Source: Luteimonas huabeiensis HB2 (GTDB lineage Bacteria > Pseudomonadota > Gammaproteobacteria > Xanthomonadales > Xanthomonadaceae). Taken from it: a stretch of 64,000 bases of DNA. A program made the position numbers and the translations under genes. This document shows, piece by piece, positions 9,479 through 20,167 of the stretch; positions within the stretch are counted from its first letter, which is position 1; each line of letters opens with the position of its first letter. The notes under the pieces are model-generated. The model was not told the origin of the DNA. It worked only from the letters and a program-made list of their open reading frames with translations, and searched no databases. The stretch spans positions 62,001-126,000 of the forward strand of contig NZ_JAAN01000035.1 in NCBI RefSeq assembly GCF_000559025.1, read 5' to 3'.

Positions 9479-10626
9479 TGGAACCCGATGTCGCCCGCGC
9501 GCAGACGGTGCCCGTGGCCGAGGTGTTCGCCGCGCAGGCGCGGCTGCGCCCGTACCTGGCGGCCACGCCGCTGCACCACGCCGAGCGCTTCGGCTGCTGG
9601 CTGAAGCTGGAGAACCTGCAGCGCACCGGCTCCTACAAGGTGCGCGGCGCGCTCAACGCGCTGCTGGCCGCGCGCGAGCGCGGCGACGAGCGCCCGGTCA
9701 TCGCCGCCTCGGCCGGCAACCATGCGCAGGGCCTGGCCTGGGCGGCATGGCGGCTGGGCGTGCCGGTGATCACCGTGATGCCGGACAACGCCCCGCAGAC
9801 CAAGAGGGCCGGCGTCGCCCACTGGGGCGCGACGGTACGCCTGCATGGCGACAACTACGACGCCGCCAAGGCCTTCGCCGCGGCGCTGGCCGAGCAGAAC
9901 GGCTACCGCCTGCTGTCGGCCTTCGACGATCCCGACGTGATCGCCGGCCAGGGCACCGTCGGCCTGGAGATCGCCGCCGCGCTGGAACCCGACGTGGTGC
10001 TGGTGCCGATCGGCGGCGGCGGCCTGGCCGCCGGCGTGGCGCTGGCGCTGCGCGCCGCCTGCCAGCCGGCCGCGCGCGGCGGTCGCCGCGTGCGCGTGGT
10101 CGGCGCGCAGGTCGAGGGCGTGGACGCGATGGCGCGCGTGCTGCGCGGCGAGGCGCCGGTCGCGCCGCGCGAGACCCTCGCCGACGGCGTGCGCGTGGCC
10201 GATCCCGGCCACCTGACCCGGCGCCTGCTGGCCGAGCTGCTCGACGACATCGTCGTCGTGCGCGAGGCCGAGCTGCGCGAGACCCTGGTGCGGCTGGCGC
10301 TGGAGGAGCACGTGATCGCCGAGGGCGCCGGCGCGCTGGCGCTGGCGGCCGGCAAGCGCGTGGCCGCGCGCCGCAAGTGCGCGGTCGTCTCCGGCGGCAA
10401 CCTCGACGCCGGCGTGCTGGCGCGGCTGCTCACCGACGTGCGCCCGCGCCCGCCGCGCAAGCCGCGCCGCCGCACCGTTGCCGCCATGCACGAGGCGCCG
10501 GCCGCCCCGTTCTCCACCGCCGCGCCGCACCGCGTCGTCCCCACACCCACCGCATCCCCCATGCCCCCCGCATCCGCACGCGCCGGCGAAGCCCGCCGCG
10601 CCCAAGCCGAGGAAGTCCCCGCATGA
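9478..10626 (+). CDS. tdcB: Threonine dehydratase without regulatory ACT domain
   Basis: PLP enzyme deaminating threonine to 2-ketobutyrate, which enters the isoleucine branch. The ATG at 9478 gives 382 aa. The PLP lysine is K54 in [17 protein letters not shown] and IGGGGLAAG follow. It lacks the C-terminal ACT-like domains of classical ~510-aa IlvA; instead the last ~50 residues are a basic then Ala/Pro-rich tail without recognisable fold. The operon position shows a biosynthetic role although the architecture is of the catabolic TdcB type. Without an ACT domain, feedback inhibition by Ile may be absent, leaving the attenuator as main control (inference). Confidence 0.9.
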   Translation: MEPDVARAQTVPVAEVFAAQARLRPYLAATPLHHAERFGCWLKLENLQRTGSYKVRGALNALLAARERGDERPVIAASAGNHAQGLAWAAWRLGVPVITVMPDNAPQTKRAGVAHWGATVRLHGDNYDAAKAFAAALAEQNGYRLLSAFDDPDVIAGQGTVGLEIAAALEPDVVLVPIGGGGLAAGVALALRAACQPAARGGRRVRVVGAQVEGVDAMARVLRGEAPVAPRETLADGVRVADPGHLTRRLLAELLDDIVVVREAELRETLVRLALEEHVIAEGAGALALAAGKRVAARRKCAVVSGGNLDAGVLARLLTDVRPRPPRKPRRRTVAAMHEAPAAPFSTAAPHRVVPTPTASPMPPASARAGEARRAQAEEVPA

Positions 10627-12197
10627 ACGAGCCCGCCGACCCGGACGTCGCCGTCGCGACCCCGATCCGCATCTTCGACACCACCCTGCGCGACGGCGAG
10701 CAGTCGCCCGGCTGCAGCATGACCCCGCAACAGAAGGCGGTGATGGCGCGCGCGCTCGACGCGCTCGGCGTGGACGCGATCGAGACCGGTTTCCCGGCCA
10801 GTTCCGAGGCCGACCGCGAGGCGGCGCGGCTGATCGCGCGCGAGGTGCGGCGGCCTACGCTGGCGGTGCTCTCGCGCTGCCTGCCGGGCGACATCGAAGC
10901 TTCCGTGCGCGCGCTGGAGGGCGCCGCGCGGCCGCGCCTGCACGTCTTCCTGTCGACCAGCCCGCTGCACCGCGAGCACAAGCTGCGCATGTCGAAGCAG
11001 CAGGTCGTCGACGCCACCGCCGCCTCGGTGGCGCTGGCGCGGCGGCACGTGGACGACGTGGAGTTCTCCACCGAGGACGGCACCCGCACCGAACGCGACT
11101 TCCTGGCCGAGGTGGTCGGCGCGGCGATCGCCGCCGGCGCGACCACCATCAACGTCCCCGACACCCTGGGCTACGCCACCCCGGACGAGATCCGTGACCT
11201 GTTCCGGTTCCTGATCGCGACCGTGCCGGGCGCGCGCGACGTGGTCTTCAGCGCGCACTGCCACGACGACCTGGGCCTGGCGGTGGCCAATTCGCTGGCC
11301 GCGATCGAGGGCGGCGCGCGCCAGGTCGAGTGCACCGTCAACGGCATCGGCGAACGCGCCGGCAACTGCGCGGTCGAGGAACTGGCGATGGCGCTGAAGG
11401 TGCGCGGCGCCTGGTACGGCGCCGACACCGCCCTCGACACCCGCCGCCTGGTCGCCACCTCGCAGTTGCTGACCCGGCTGACCGGGATGCAGGTCCAGCG
11501 CAACAAGGCGGTGGTCGGCGCGAACGCCTTCGCCCACGAGTCGGGCATTCACCAGCACGGCATGCTGCGCCACCGCGGCACCTACGAGATCATGCGCCCG
11601 GAGGACGTGGGCTGGAGCGATTCGAAGATGGTCCTCGGCCGCCACAGCGGGCGCGCCGCGGTCTCCCACCGCCTGCGCGCGCTGGGCTACGCCCTGGACG
11701 ACGCCGAGCTGGACACGGTGTTCGCCGCGTTCAAGGCGCTGTGCGAGCGCCAGCGCGTGGTCGAGGATCGCGACCTGGAGGCGCTGATGCACGGCGAGGT
11801 CGCCGGCGACGGCTACCGCCTGGCCGCGATGACCGTCAGCGACCGCGGCGGGCGCGCCAGCGCGCAGGTGGAACTGTCGGATCCCGACGGCCGCAAGGTC
11901 ACCGAAAGCGCGCTCGGCGACGGCCCGGTGGACGCGCTGTTCGCGGCGCTGTCGGCCGCGACCGGCCTCGCGCTGGCGCTGGAGAGCTACCAGGTGCACA
12001 GCGTCGGTCTCGGCGCCGACGCGCGCGGCGAGGCCAACCTCAGCGTGCGCGACGGCGACGCGGTCCACGAGGGCAGCGGCACCAGCCGCGACGTCATCGA
12101 GGCCAGCGCGCTGGCCTGGCTCGACGTCGCCAACCGCCTGCTGCGCGCGCGCGCCCCGCGCGCGGACGCCGCGCGCCGCGACACCGCCCACGCCTGA
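10623..12197 (+). CDS. leuA: 2-isopropylmalate synthase
   Basis: Condenses acetyl-CoA with 2-ketoisovalerate, the first leucine-specific step. 524 aa, starting at ATG 10623 with an ATGA overlap to the previous gene. The catalytic-domain motifs [27 protein letters not shown] and ESGIHQHGM are present; the C-terminal ~130 residues form the LeuA dimer/regulatory domain that normally binds leucine. The last ~20 residues are Ala/Arg-rich. A 79-nt gap without terminator separates it from leuC. Confidence 0.95.
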   Translation: MNEPADPDVAVATPIRIFDTTLRDGEQSPGCSMTPQQKAVMARALDALGVDAIETGFPASSEADREAARLIAREVRRPTLAVLSRCLPGDIEASVRALEGAARPRLHVFLSTSPLHREHKLRMSKQQVVDATAASVALARRHVDDVEFSTEDGTRTERDFLAEVVGAAIAAGATTINVPDTLGYATPDEIRDLFRFLIATVPGARDVVFSAHCHDDLGLAVANSLAAIEGGARQVECTVNGIGERAGNCAVEELAMALKVRGAWYGADTALDTRRLVATSQLLTRLTGMQVQRNKAVVGANAFAHESGIHQHGMLRHRGTYEIMRPEDVGWSDSKMVLGRHSGRAAVSHRLRALGYALDDAELDTVFAAFKALCERQRVVEDRDLEALMHGEVAGDGYRLAAMTVSDRGGRASAQVELSDPDGRKVTESALGDGPVDALFAALSAATGLALALESYQVHSVGLGADARGEANLSVRDGDAVHEGSGTSRDVIEASALAWLDVANRLLRARAPRADAARRDTAHA

Positions 12198-12276
12198 CGC
12201 GCGAGCGCACCGCGTTGCTCCAACGCAAGGCAGCGCGCGAACGCGCGCCCACCCACACCGGATCGAAACCACTCGC

Positions 12277-13722
12277 ATGACCGCCACGCCCAAGACCCTG
12301 TTCGACAAGCTGTGGGACGCGCACGTCGTCGTCCCCGAGAGCGAAGCCGCGCCCGCGGTGCTCTACATCGACCTGCACCTGATCCACGAGGTCACCTCCC
12401 CGCAGGCCTTCGCCGAGCTGCGCGCGCGCGGCCTCGCCCCGCGCCGGCCCGAGCGCACCAAGGCCACCCTCGACCATTCCACGCCCACCCTGCCCGCCGA
12501 CGCCCACGGCCGCCAGCCGTACTCCACCCCGGCGGCGCAGGCCCAGGTGCAGAGGCTGATCGACAATTGCCGGGCCACCGGCATCGAGCTGTTCGGCTTC
12601 GATTCCGAGCAGCGCGGCATCGTCCACGTGTTCGCGCCGGAGATGGGCTTCACCCAGCCCGGCATGACCATCGTCTGCGGCGACAGCCACACCTCCACCC
12701 ACGGCGCGTTCGGCGCCCTGGCCTTCGGCATCGGCACCAGCGAGGTCGGCCACGTGCTGGCCACCCAGTGCCTGCTGCAGCGGCGGCCGAAGACGATGGC
12801 GGTCACCGTCGAGGGCGAGCTGGCGCCCGGCGTCGGCGCCAAGGACGTGATCCTGCACGTGATCGGCGCGATCGGCGTCAACGGCGGCACCGGCCACGTC
12901 ATCGAGTACCGCGGCTCCACCATCCGCGCGATGGACATGGAGCAGCGCATGACCCTGTGCAACATGTCGATCGAGGCCGGCGCGCGCGCCGGCATGGTGG
13001 CGCCCGACGAGGTCACCTTCGCCTGGCTGGAAAAGGCCCCGCGCGCGCCGAAGGGCGAGGCCTTCGAGGCCGCCAAGGCGCGCTGGCGCGAGCTGCGCAG
13101 CGACGCGGGCGCGCGCTTCGACGCCGAGGTGACCATCGATGCGCGCGACATCCGCCCGACGCTCACCTGGGGCACCCATCCCGGCACCGCGATCGCCGTC
13201 GACCGCGCAGTGCCCGCCGCGCACGACGAGGCCGACCGCAAGGGCCAGCGCTACATGGGCGTCGAGCCCGGCCGCCCGCTGGCCGGGATGCCGGTGGACG
13301 TGGTGTTCGTCGGCTCCTGCACCAACGGCCGCCTGCGCGACCTGCGCGAGGTGGCGCAGGTGCTGGCCGGCCGCCGCGTCGCCCAAGGCGTGCGCATGCT
13401 GGTCGTGCCCGGCTCCGGCCAGGTCAAGCGCGAGGCCGAGGCCGAGGGCATCGATGCCATCGTGCGCGCGGCCGGCGCCGAATGGCGCGAGCCGGGCTGC
13501 TCGATGTGCATCGCCATGAACGGCGACCTGGTCGCGCCCGGCCAGCTCGCGGTGAGCACCAGCAACCGCAACTTCGAGGGCCGCCAGGGCCCGGGCGCGC
13601 GCACCGTGCTGGCCTCGCCGCTGTCGGCGGCGTGGGCGGCGGTGCGCGGCGTCGTCGCCGATCCGCGTGAGGCCCTGCGCCCCGCATCCCCCACGCCCGA
13701 ACCGCAACGCGAGGTGGCCTGA
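12277..13722 (+). CDS. leuC: 3-isopropylmalate dehydratase large subunit
   Basis: Aconitase-family subunit carrying the 4Fe-4S cluster; isomerises 2- to 3-isopropylmalate with LeuD. 481 aa. The [20 protein letters not shown] motif and the cluster cysteines in VGSCTNGR and GCSMCIAMN are all present. Its stop overlaps the leuD ATG by one base. Confidence 0.96.
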   Translation: MTATPKTLFDKLWDAHVVVPESEAAPAVLYIDLHLIHEVTSPQAFAELRARGLAPRRPERTKATLDHSTPTLPADAHGRQPYSTPAAQAQVQRLIDNCRATGIELFGFDSEQRGIVHVFAPEMGFTQPGMTIVCGDSHTSTHGAFGALAFGIGTSEVGHVLATQCLLQRRPKTMAVTVEGELAPGVGAKDVILHVIGAIGVNGGTGHVIEYRGSTIRAMDMEQRMTLCNMSIEAGARAGMVAPDEVTFAWLEKAPRAPKGEAFEAAKARWRELRSDAGARFDAEVTIDARDIRPTLTWGTHPGTAIAVDRAVPAAHDEADRKGQRYMGVEPGRPLAGMPVDVVFVGSCTNGRLRDLREVAQVLAGRRVAQGVRMLVVPGSGQVKREAEAEGIDAIVRAAGAEWREPGCSMCIAMNGDLVAPGQLAVSTSNRNFEGRQGPGARTVLASPLSAAWAAVRGVVADPREALRPASPTPEPQREVA

Positions 13723-14345
13723 TGAGCGCGCTCCACTCCCCCGATTCCGTCGCCTCGGCCGCCGACGCCGCGCGCGTGCGCATCCGCTCGCGCAGCGTGG
13801 TGCTCGACCAGCCCAACATCGACACCGACCAGATCATACCGGCGCGCTTCCTCTCCACCACCGAGCGCAGCGGGCTCGGCCAGCACGCCTTCAGCGACTG
13901 GCGCCGGCGCGCCGACGGCAGCCCGGACCCGGACTTCCCGTTCAACCGGCCGGAGAACGCCGGCCGCACGATCCTGATCGCCGGGCGCAACTTCGGCTGC
14001 GGCTCCTCGCGCGAACACGCGCCCTGGGCGCTGCGCGACCTCGGCCTGCGCGCGGTGATCAGCAGCGAGATCGCCGACATCTTCCGCAACAACGCGCTGA
14101 AGAACGGCCTGCTGCCGGTGGTGCTGCCCGAATCGGCGGTGCGGGCGCTGATGGCCCGGCCCGACGACGAACTGGAGATCGACATCGCCACCCGCGAGCT
14201 GCGCACGCCCGACCACGGCGTGTTCCGTTTCCCGCTCGACGCCTTCGCCCGCACCTGCCTGCTCGAAGGCGTCGACGAACTGGGCTACCTGCTGTCGCGG
14301 CAGGACCGCATCCAACTGTACGAGGAACGCTTCCATGCACGCTGA
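13722..14345 (+). CDS. leuD: 3-isopropylmalate dehydratase small subunit
   Basis: The swivelling-domain partner of LeuC. 207 aa. Contains [13 protein letters not shown] near residue 30 and the substrate loop [17 protein letters not shown]. It overlaps leuB by 11 bp. An Ala/Ser-rich stretch precedes the conserved core. Confidence 0.95.
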   Translation: MSALHSPDSVASAADAARVRIRSRSVVLDQPNIDTDQIIPARFLSTTERSGLGQHAFSDWRRRADGSPDPDFPFNRPENAGRTILIAGRNFGCGSSREHAPWALRDLGLRAVISSEIADIFRNNALKNGLLPVVLPESAVRALMARPDDELEIDIATRELRTPDHGVFRFPLDAFARTCLLEGVDELGYLLSRQDRIQLYEERFHAR

Positions 14346-15423
14346 CATCGTCGTCCTGCCCGGCGACGGCATCGGGCCCGAGGTCACCGCCGCCGCGGTC
14401 GCGGTCCTGCAGGCCGTCGCCGACCGCCACGGACACCGCTTCGCCTTCGCCGAGCACGACATCGGCGGCATCGCCATCGACCGCCACGGCGACCCGCTGC
14501 CGGCGGCCACGCTCGACGCCTGCCGCAACGCCGACGCGGTGCTGCTGGGCGCGGTGGGCGGCCCGAAGTGGTCCGCCCCGAACGCGCCGGTGCGCCCGGA
14601 GCAGGGCCTGCTCGCGCTGCGCCGCGGCCTCGGGCTGTACGCCAACCTGCGCCCGGTGCAGCCGCACCCGGCCACCCTGGGCGCGTCGCCGATCAAGCCG
14701 CACCTGCTGGCCGGGGTGGACCTGCTGGTGGTGCGCGAGCTGACCGGCGGCATCTACTTCGGCGACAAGACCCGCGATGCCGAGGGCGCCAGCGACCTGT
14801 GCCGCTACAGCGTGGCCGAGATCGAGCGGGTGGTGCGCCGCGCCTGCACGCTGGCGCGCGGCCGCCGCCGCCACGTCACCTCGGTGGACAAGGCCAACGT
14901 GCTGGAGACCTCGCGGCTCTGGCGCGAGACCGCCGAGCGCGTGGTGGGCGAGGAATTCCCCGACGTGACCCTCGAACACCAGCTGGTGGACTCGATGGCC
15001 ATGCACCTGCTGTCGCGGCCGCGCGCCTACGACGTGATCGTCACCGAGAACATGTTCGGCGACATCCTCACCGACGAGGCGTCCATGCTCGCCGGCTCGA
15101 TGGGCCTGCTGCCCTCGGCGTCCCTCGGCGACGGCGACCGCGGACTGTACGAACCCATCCACGGTTCCGCGCCCGACATCGCCGGGCGCGGCATCGCCAA
15201 CCCGGTCGGCGCGATCCTCAGCGCCGCGCTGCTGCTGCGGCACTCGCTGCGGCTGGAGGCGGAGGCGGTCTGCGTGGAGCGCGCGGTCGGCGCCGCGCTG
15301 GACGCCGGCGCGTTCACCGCCGACCTGGCCGGCGACGGCCGCGCGCTCGGTACCGAGGCCGTCGCCGCGGCGGTGATCGACGCGCTGGCGACCGCCTGCC
15401 ACGTCAGCGAGCTGCGCGACTGA
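14335..15423 (+). CDS. leuB: 3-isopropylmalate dehydrogenase
   Basis: NAD-dependent decarboxylating dehydrogenase, the third leucine step. 362 aa. Motifs: PGDGIGPEV at the N-terminus, [13 protein letters not shown], and [16 protein letters not shown] for the metal/substrate site. Last gene of the ilv-leu operon; a strong hairpin follows nine bases later and the next gene is on the other strand. Confidence 0.96.
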   Translation: MHADIVVLPGDGIGPEVTAAAVAVLQAVADRHGHRFAFAEHDIGGIAIDRHGDPLPAATLDACRNADAVLLGAVGGPKWSAPNAPVRPEQGLLALRRGLGLYANLRPVQPHPATLGASPIKPHLLAGVDLLVVRELTGGIYFGDKTRDAEGASDLCRYSVAEIERVVRRACTLARGRRRHVTSVDKANVLETSRLWRETAERVVGEEFPDVTLEHQLVDSMAMHLLSRPRAYDVIVTENMFGDILTDEASMLAGSMGLLPSASLGDGDRGLYEPIHGSAPDIAGRGIANPVGAILSAALLLRHSLRLEAEAVCVERAVGAALDAGAFTADLAGDGRALGTEAVAAAVIDALATACHVSELRD

Positions 15424-15431
15424 AAGGCGGA

Positions 15432-15456
15432 CCCGGGGCCGCGCCGCGGCCCCGGG
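15432..15456. terminator. Hairpin between the ilv-leu operon and the RND pump gene
   Basis: CCCGGGGCCGC (15432-15442) pairs with GCGGCCCCGGG (15446-15456) over a 3-nt loop. There is no T-run on either side, so it is at best a hairpin-only terminator or 3'-end stabiliser for the convergent transcripts of leuB and the RND gene. Confidence 0.5.
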
Positions 15457-15474
15457 ACGTCGCGCCGATGCGCG

Positions 15475-18400
15475 TCAGCCGCCCGCCGCGGGCGCCTCGT
15501 CCCGCTTCACCCGGAACCAGGCCGCGTACAGCGCGGGCAGGAAGATCAGCGTCAGCACCGTGGCGACGGTCAGTCCGCCCATGATCGCGACCGCCATCGG
15601 CCCGAAGAACACGCTGCGCGAGAGCGGGATCATGGCCAGGATCGCCGCCAGCGCGGTCAGCACGATCGGACGGAAGCGCCGCACCGTCGCCTCCACGATC
15701 GCGTCCCAGCGCGCATGCCCGGCGCGGATGTCCTGCTCGATCTGGTCGACCAGGATGATCGAGTTGCGCATGATCATGCCGGCCAGCGCGATCGTGCCGA
15801 GCATGGCGACGAAGCCGAACGGCACCCGGAACAGCAGCAGGAACAGGGTCACCCCGATCAGCCCCAGCGGCGCGGTCAGCAGCACCAGCAGGCTGCGCGA
15901 AAGGCTGCGCAGCTGCAGCATCAGCAGGGTCATCACCACGAACAGGAACAGCGGCATGCCGGCGGCGATCGAGTCCTGGCCGCGCTGCGAGTCCTCCAGC
16001 GTGCCCCCGGTCTCCAGCAGGTAGCCCTGCGGCAGCGCCTGGCGGATGTCCTCGAGCGTGGGCAGGATCTGCCCGATCACCGTCGGCGGCGTGGTGGCGT
16101 CGCGGATGTCGGCGCGCACGGTCACCGTGGGCAGGCGGTCGCGGTGCCAGATGATGCCGTCCTCGAACGCGTACTCCAGCGCGGCGATCTGCGACACCGG
16201 CACCGGGCCGCCCGGCGTCGGCACCGCCAGGCTGCCGAGCATCTCCAGGCCGGTCCGCTCGTCGGCGGGGCCGCGCATCAGGATCTCGATCAGTTCGTTG
16301 TCCTCGCGGTACACGCTCACGCGCAGCCCGGAAAGCGAGCCCGACAGGAACTGCGCGACCTGCTGCGAACTCACGCCCAGCGCCCGCGCGCGGTCCTGGT
16401 CGATGCGCAGGCGCACCACCTTGCTGGGCTCGTCCCAGTCCAGGTTGACGTTGACCGTGTGCGGGTTCGCGCGCACCCGTTCGGCCACCTCGCGCGCGAT
16501 CGCGCGCACGCGGTCGATGTGCTCGCCGGACACCCGCAGCTGGATCGGGTAGCCGACCGGCGGCCCGGTCTCGAGCCGGGTCACGCGCAGCTGCAGCTCC
16601 GGGAAGCGCGGCGCGACCTCCCCGATCAGCCATTCGCGCACGTCCTCGCGCGCGGCGGTGTCGGCGGTCGTCACCACGAACTGGGCGAAGTTCGCCGCCG
16701 GCAGCTGCTGGTCGAGCGGCAGGTAGAAGCGCGGCGAACCGGTGCCCACGTAGGCGACGTAGTTCTCCACCCCCGGGCGGTCGCGCAGCATCGCCTCCAA
16801 CCGCAGCGCCTGGGCCTCGGTGGCGCGCAGCGAGCTGCCCTCGGCCAGCTCCATGTCGACCATCAGCTCCAGCCGGGTGGAGTCGGGAAAGAACTGCTGC
16901 GGCACGAAGCGGAACAGCAGCGCCGAGGCGACCAGCGCGGCCGCGGTCAGTCCGATCACCAGCCAGCGATGGACCAGCGACCATTCCAGCCAGCGCCGGA
17001 AGCGGCGGTAGAACGGGCGCTGGTAGGGGTCTTGGCCGTGCGCATCGGGCGGACGCGGCGCGATCGCGGCGGCCAGCGCCGGGTGGCGGTCGGCCATGCG
17101 CTGGCGCCAGGCCCGCCAGCGCGCGGCCGGCGAGCCGGCCCGCGGCGGGCGCGGGCGGGCGAGATCGGGCAGCATCCGGTCGCCCAGCCAGGGAATGAAC
17201 AGCACCGCCGCGATCCACGACACCACCAGCGCGATCGTCACCACCTCGAACAGCGAGCGCGTGTACTCGCCGGTCGAGGATGCGGCGGTGGCGATCGGCA
17301 GGAAGCCGGCGGCGGTGACCAGGGTGCCGGTGAGCATCGGGAACGCGGTGTGGTCCCAGGCGTAGCTGGCCGCCTTCAGCCGGCTGTAGCCCTGCTCCAT
17401 CTTGATCGCCATCATCTCCACCGCGATGATCGCGTCGTCCACCAGCAGGCCCAGCGCCAGCACCAGCGCACCCAGCGAGATCTTGTGCAGGCCGATGCCG
17501 AAGTAGTGCATGGCGGCGAAGGTCATCGCCAGCACCAGCGGGATCGACACCGCCACCACCAGGCCGGTGCGGAAGCCGAGCGAGAAGAAGCTCACCAGCA
17601 GCACGATGATCACCGCCTCGGCCAGCACCTTCACGAACTCGCCCACCGAATCCTTCACCGCGCGCGGCTGGTCGGCCACCTTGCGCAGCTGCATGCCGGC
17701 CGGCAGGGTCTCCTGCAGGCGCGCGAACTCCGCCTCCAGGGCCCGCCCCAGGCGCAGGATGTCGCCGCCGTCGTGCATCGACACCGCGATGCCGATCGCG
17801 TCCTCGCCCATGAAGCGCATCCGCGGCGCCGCCGGGTCGGCGAAGCCGCGGCGGACGGTGGCGATGTCGCCCAGGCGGATGGTGCGGTCGCCGGCGCGCA
17901 CCGGGAACGCGCGGATCGCCTCGACGGAATCGAACGCGCCGTCCACGCGCAGCTGCACGCGTTCGCTCCCGGTCTCGAAGAAGCCGGCCGGCGTCACCGC
18001 GTTCTGCTGCGCCAGCGCCTCCTGCACCGTCGCCAGCGGGATCCCCAGCGTGGCCAGCCGGGTGTTGCTGACCTCGATCCAGATCTTCTCGTCCTGCAGT
18101 CCGACCAGCTCCACCTTGCCCACGTCCTGCACGCGCTGCAGCTGCAGCTGCAGCCGGTCGGCGTAGTCCTTGAGCACGGCGTAGTCGAAGCCGGCGCCGG
18201 TCAGCGCGTAGATGTTGCCGAAGGTATCGCCGAACTCGTCGTTGAAGAACGGCCCCACCACGTCCTGCGGCAGCGTGGCGCGGATGTCGCCGACCTTCTT
18301 GCGCACCTGGTACCAGAGCTCGGGAATGTCGCGCGAGCGCATCGAGTCGCGCGCCATGAAGACGATCTGCGACTCCCCGGGCCGCGAATACGAGCGGATG

Positions 18401-18645
18401 AACTCGTAGTCGCCGGTCTCCATCAGCTTCTTCTCGATGCGCTCGGTGACCTGGCGCGAGACCTCCTGCGCGGTGGCGCCGGGCCAGACCGTGCGGATCA
18501 CCATCGCCTTGAAGGTGAAGGGCGGATCCTCCGACTGCCCCAGGCGCAGGTACGACCAGGTGCCGACGATCGCCACCACCAGCATCGCGTAGAGCACCAG
18601 CCCGCGGTTGCCCAGCGCCCATTCGGAAAGGTTGAAGCGGCTCAT
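15475..18645 (-). CDS. RND-family efflux pump, inner membrane transporter
   Basis: A 1056-aa AcrB/MexB-superfamily proton-driven transporter. It starts with a cytoplasmic MSRFNLSEWALGNR and TM1, and has the usual two halves, each with a large periplasmic loop followed by a membrane block. The proton-relay motif LGLLVDDAIIAVEMM is present in TM4, and the second half ends with LTVATVLTLIFLPALYAAWF. It should assemble with the lipoprotein adaptor encoded upstream (19-20 kb) and an outer-membrane channel, perhaps the TolC at 21705. Substrate cannot be inferred. Adaptor and pump are separated by 321 bp holding repeats. Confidence 0.92.
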   Translation of the reverse strand: MSRFNLSEWALGNRGLVLYAMLVVAIVGTWSYLRLGQSEDPPFTFKAMVIRTVWPGATAQEVSRQVTERIEKKLMETGDYEFIRSYSRPGESQIVFMARDSMRSRDIPELWYQVRKKVGDIRATLPQDVVGPFFNDEFGDTFGNIYALTGAGFDYAVLKDYADRLQLQLQRVQDVGKVELVGLQDEKIWIEVSNTRLATLGIPLATVQEALAQQNAVTPAGFFETGSERVQLRVDGAFDSVEAIRAFPVRAGDRTIRLGDIATVRRGFADPAAPRMRFMGEDAIGIAVSMHDGGDILRLGRALEAEFARLQETLPAGMQLRKVADQPRAVKDSVGEFVKVLAEAVIIVLLVSFFSLGFRTGLVVAVSIPLVLAMTFAAMHYFGIGLHKISLGALVLALGLLVDDAIIAVEMMAIKMEQGYSRLKAASYAWDHTAFPMLTGTLVTAAGFLPIATAASSTGEYTRSLFEVVTIALVVSWIAAVLFIPWLGDRMLPDLARPRPPRAGSPAARWRAWRQRMADRHPALAAAIAPRPPDAHGQDPYQRPFYRRFRRWLEWSLVHRWLVIGLTAAALVASALLFRFVPQQFFPDSTRLELMVDMELAEGSSLRATEAQALRLEAMLRDRPGVENYVAYVGTGSPRFYLPLDQQLPAANFAQFVVTTADTAAREDVREWLIGEVAPRFPELQLRVTRLETGPPVGYPIQLRVSGEHIDRVRAIAREVAERVRANPHTVNVNLDWDEPSKVVRLRIDQDRARALGVSSQQVAQFLSGSLSGLRVSVYREDNELIEILMRGPADERTGLEMLGSLAVPTPGGPVPVSQIAALEYAFEDGIIWHRDRLPTVTVRADIRDATTPPTVIGQILPTLEDIRQALPQGYLLETGGTLEDSQRGQDSIAAGMPLFLFVVMTLLMLQLRSLSRSLLVLLTAPLGLIGVTLFLLLFRVPFGFVAMLGTIALAGMIMRNSIILVDQIEQDIRAGHARWDAIVEATVRRFRPIVLTALAAILAMIPLSRSVFFGPMAVAIMGGLTVATVLTLIFLPALYAAWFRVKRDEAPAAGG

Positions 18646-18689
18646 GAGGCGGGCGGGATGCGGCAGGCGTCAAGGGGAAGGACGTGAGC

Positions 18690-19015
18690 AACTGCCCCTC
18701 CTCCCGCTAGCGGGAGAAGGTGGCGCGAAGCGCCTGATGCGGGCGCTTCTGGGGGCTCTGCTGGACTCATCGCCCCCATCCCATCCCTTCCCCCGCAAGC
18801 GGGGGAAGGGCGAGGGTGCCGGGCGGGAGTCGCTCCGGGGCGGTCACGGAATCGTTTCCGGGCGGGGCTTCGGGGCGTTCGGTTGGATGCGTCGCCCCCA
18901 TCCCATCCCTTCCCCCGCAGGCGGGGGAAGGGCGACGGTGCCAGGCGGGAGCCGCTTCGGTCGGCATCAGTCGGCCTTCGCGCCATCCGGCTTCGGGACG
19001 TTCGGTTGGATGGGG
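18690..19015. repeat. Palindromes and an imperfect ~122-bp tandem duplication
   Basis: This fills the 321-bp gap between adaptor and RND genes. It begins with a CTCCCGCTAGCGGGAG unit followed by AAGGTGGCGCGAAGCGCC. Two copies of a ~122-bp segment follow (18772-18893, 18894-19015), each opening with CCCATCCCATCCCTTCCCCC and a CCCCCGC/GCGGGGG hairpin and closing with CGTTCGGTTGGATG; the middles have diverged. The second copy runs into the adaptor gene, so its last ~16 codons are repeat sequence. No other gene is visible here. Confidence 0.7.
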
Positions 19016-20100
19016 CGGTTGTTGCGGTCGACGGGGGTCACCCGCTGACCCGGGCGCAACAGGTGCGCGCCGGCGGCGATCACCAGGGCGTCCTCCGGCA
19101 GGCCCGAGCGTACCGGCACCCGTTCCTCGCCGTAGGCGCCCAGCTCGACCGGTCGCGGCTGCGCGGTACCGTCGGCGGCGACGATCCATACCACCGGCGC
19201 GCCGTCCTCGCCGCGCTGTACCGCCGACAGCGGCACGCTGCGCGGTGCGTCCGCGGCCTGCCGCAGGTAGACCCGCGCGCTCTGGCCGAGCGCTACTTCG
19301 TCGAGCGCGGCATCGTCCAGCGCCACCCGCGCGGCGTAGGTGCGCGCCTGCGGATCCGCCGCCGGCGCGATCTCGCGGATCCGCCCAGGCAGGCGCCGGC
19401 CCGGCGCGCTCCACAGCTCCACTTCCGCCGGCTGGCCCAGCGAGAACGCGTGGATCCGCGTCTCGGGCAGCGCGATGGCGACCTCGCGGGCGCCGTCGGC
19501 GGCAAGCACGTAGACGGTCTGGCCCGCGCCGACCACCTGCCCGGCCTCGGCCTCGCGGCTGGCGATCACGCCGTCCTCGGGCGCGCGCAGTTCGGCATAG
19601 TCCGACTGGTTGCGGGCCACGTCCAGCTGCGCCCGCGCGGCACGGGCCTGGCCCTCCGCCGCGCGCAGCGCCGTGGTCTGCGCCTCCAGCGCCGAGGCGC
19701 TGACCAGCCGCTCCCGCGCCAGCTCCGCATAGCGGGCCTGCTCGGCGCGGGCGCGCACCAGCTCGGCCTCCGCGGCGCTGTATTGCGCCTGCGCCGACTG
19801 CACCTGCAACCGCAGGTCGCCGGAATCCAGTTCCGCCAGCACCTGCCCGCGGCGGACTTCGGCGCCGGCATCGACGTGGCGGCGTATCAGTTGCCCGCCG
19901 ACCCGGAACGACAGCGGGCTCTCCTCGCGCGCGCGGATCTCGCCCGGCAGGGCCAGCGCCGCGGCCGCGGCGCCCGCCGGTGCCGCGTCCACCAGCACCG
20001 GCCGCGCCGCCTCGGGCGCGGCCTCGTCCCGCCCGCAGGCGGACGTGAAGAGCGCCGCGGCCAGCAGCGCGGCGCGGAACAGCAGGCGTGGGGCGTTCAT
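18967..20100 (-). CDS. RND efflux periplasmic adaptor lipoprotein
   Basis: A 377-aa membrane-fusion (HlyD/AcrA-type) protein. A lipoprotein signal ends in a lipobox-like FTSAC with cysteine 22, so it is probably anchored by lipid. Then comes a barrel-sandwich half (LPGEIRAREES...RRGQVLAELDSGD), an alpha-helical hairpin rich in Ala/Glu/Arg at about 90-165, and the second lipoyl half (APEDGVIASREAEAGQVV). It bridges the RND pump and an outer-membrane channel. The extreme C-terminus (NRPIQPNVPKPDGAKAD) lies in a tandem repeat and may be repeat-derived. Confidence 0.9.
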   Translation of the reverse strand: MNAPRLLFRAALLAAALFTSACGRDEAAPEAARPVLVDAAPAGAAAAALALPGEIRAREESPLSFRVGGQLIRRHVDAGAEVRRGQVLAELDSGDLRLQVQSAQAQYSAAEAELVRARAEQARYAELARERLVSASALEAQTTALRAAEGQARAARAQLDVARNQSDYAELRAPEDGVIASREAEAGQVVGAGQTVYVLAADGAREVAIALPETRIHAFSLGQPAEVELWSAPGRRLPGRIREIAPAADPQARTYAARVALDDAALDEVALGQSARVYLRQAADAPRSVPLSAVQRGEDGAPVVWIVAADGTAQPRPVELGAYGEERVPVRSGLPEDALVIAAGAHLLRPGQRVTPVDRNNRPIQPNVPKPDGAKAD

Positions 20101-20130
20101 GCGGAAGGCGATGAAGGAGCCGGGGCGTAG

Positions 20131-20167
20131 AGTATAAATATCAAACTGATTGGTCTAGTATTGTCGG
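20131..20167. promoter_or_regulatory. Divergent promoter/operator of the efflux operon and tetR
   Basis: The 67-bp gap between adaptor and tetR is AT-rich against its surroundings. TAGTAT (20156-20161) lies exactly 6 nt before the tetR ATG and would give a leaderless mRNA. On the minus strand TATACT (20136-20131) suits a -10 for the adaptor. Between them is CAAACTGATTG with weak dyad symmetry, a plausible TetR operator; no strong palindrome is visible. Confidence 0.5.
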
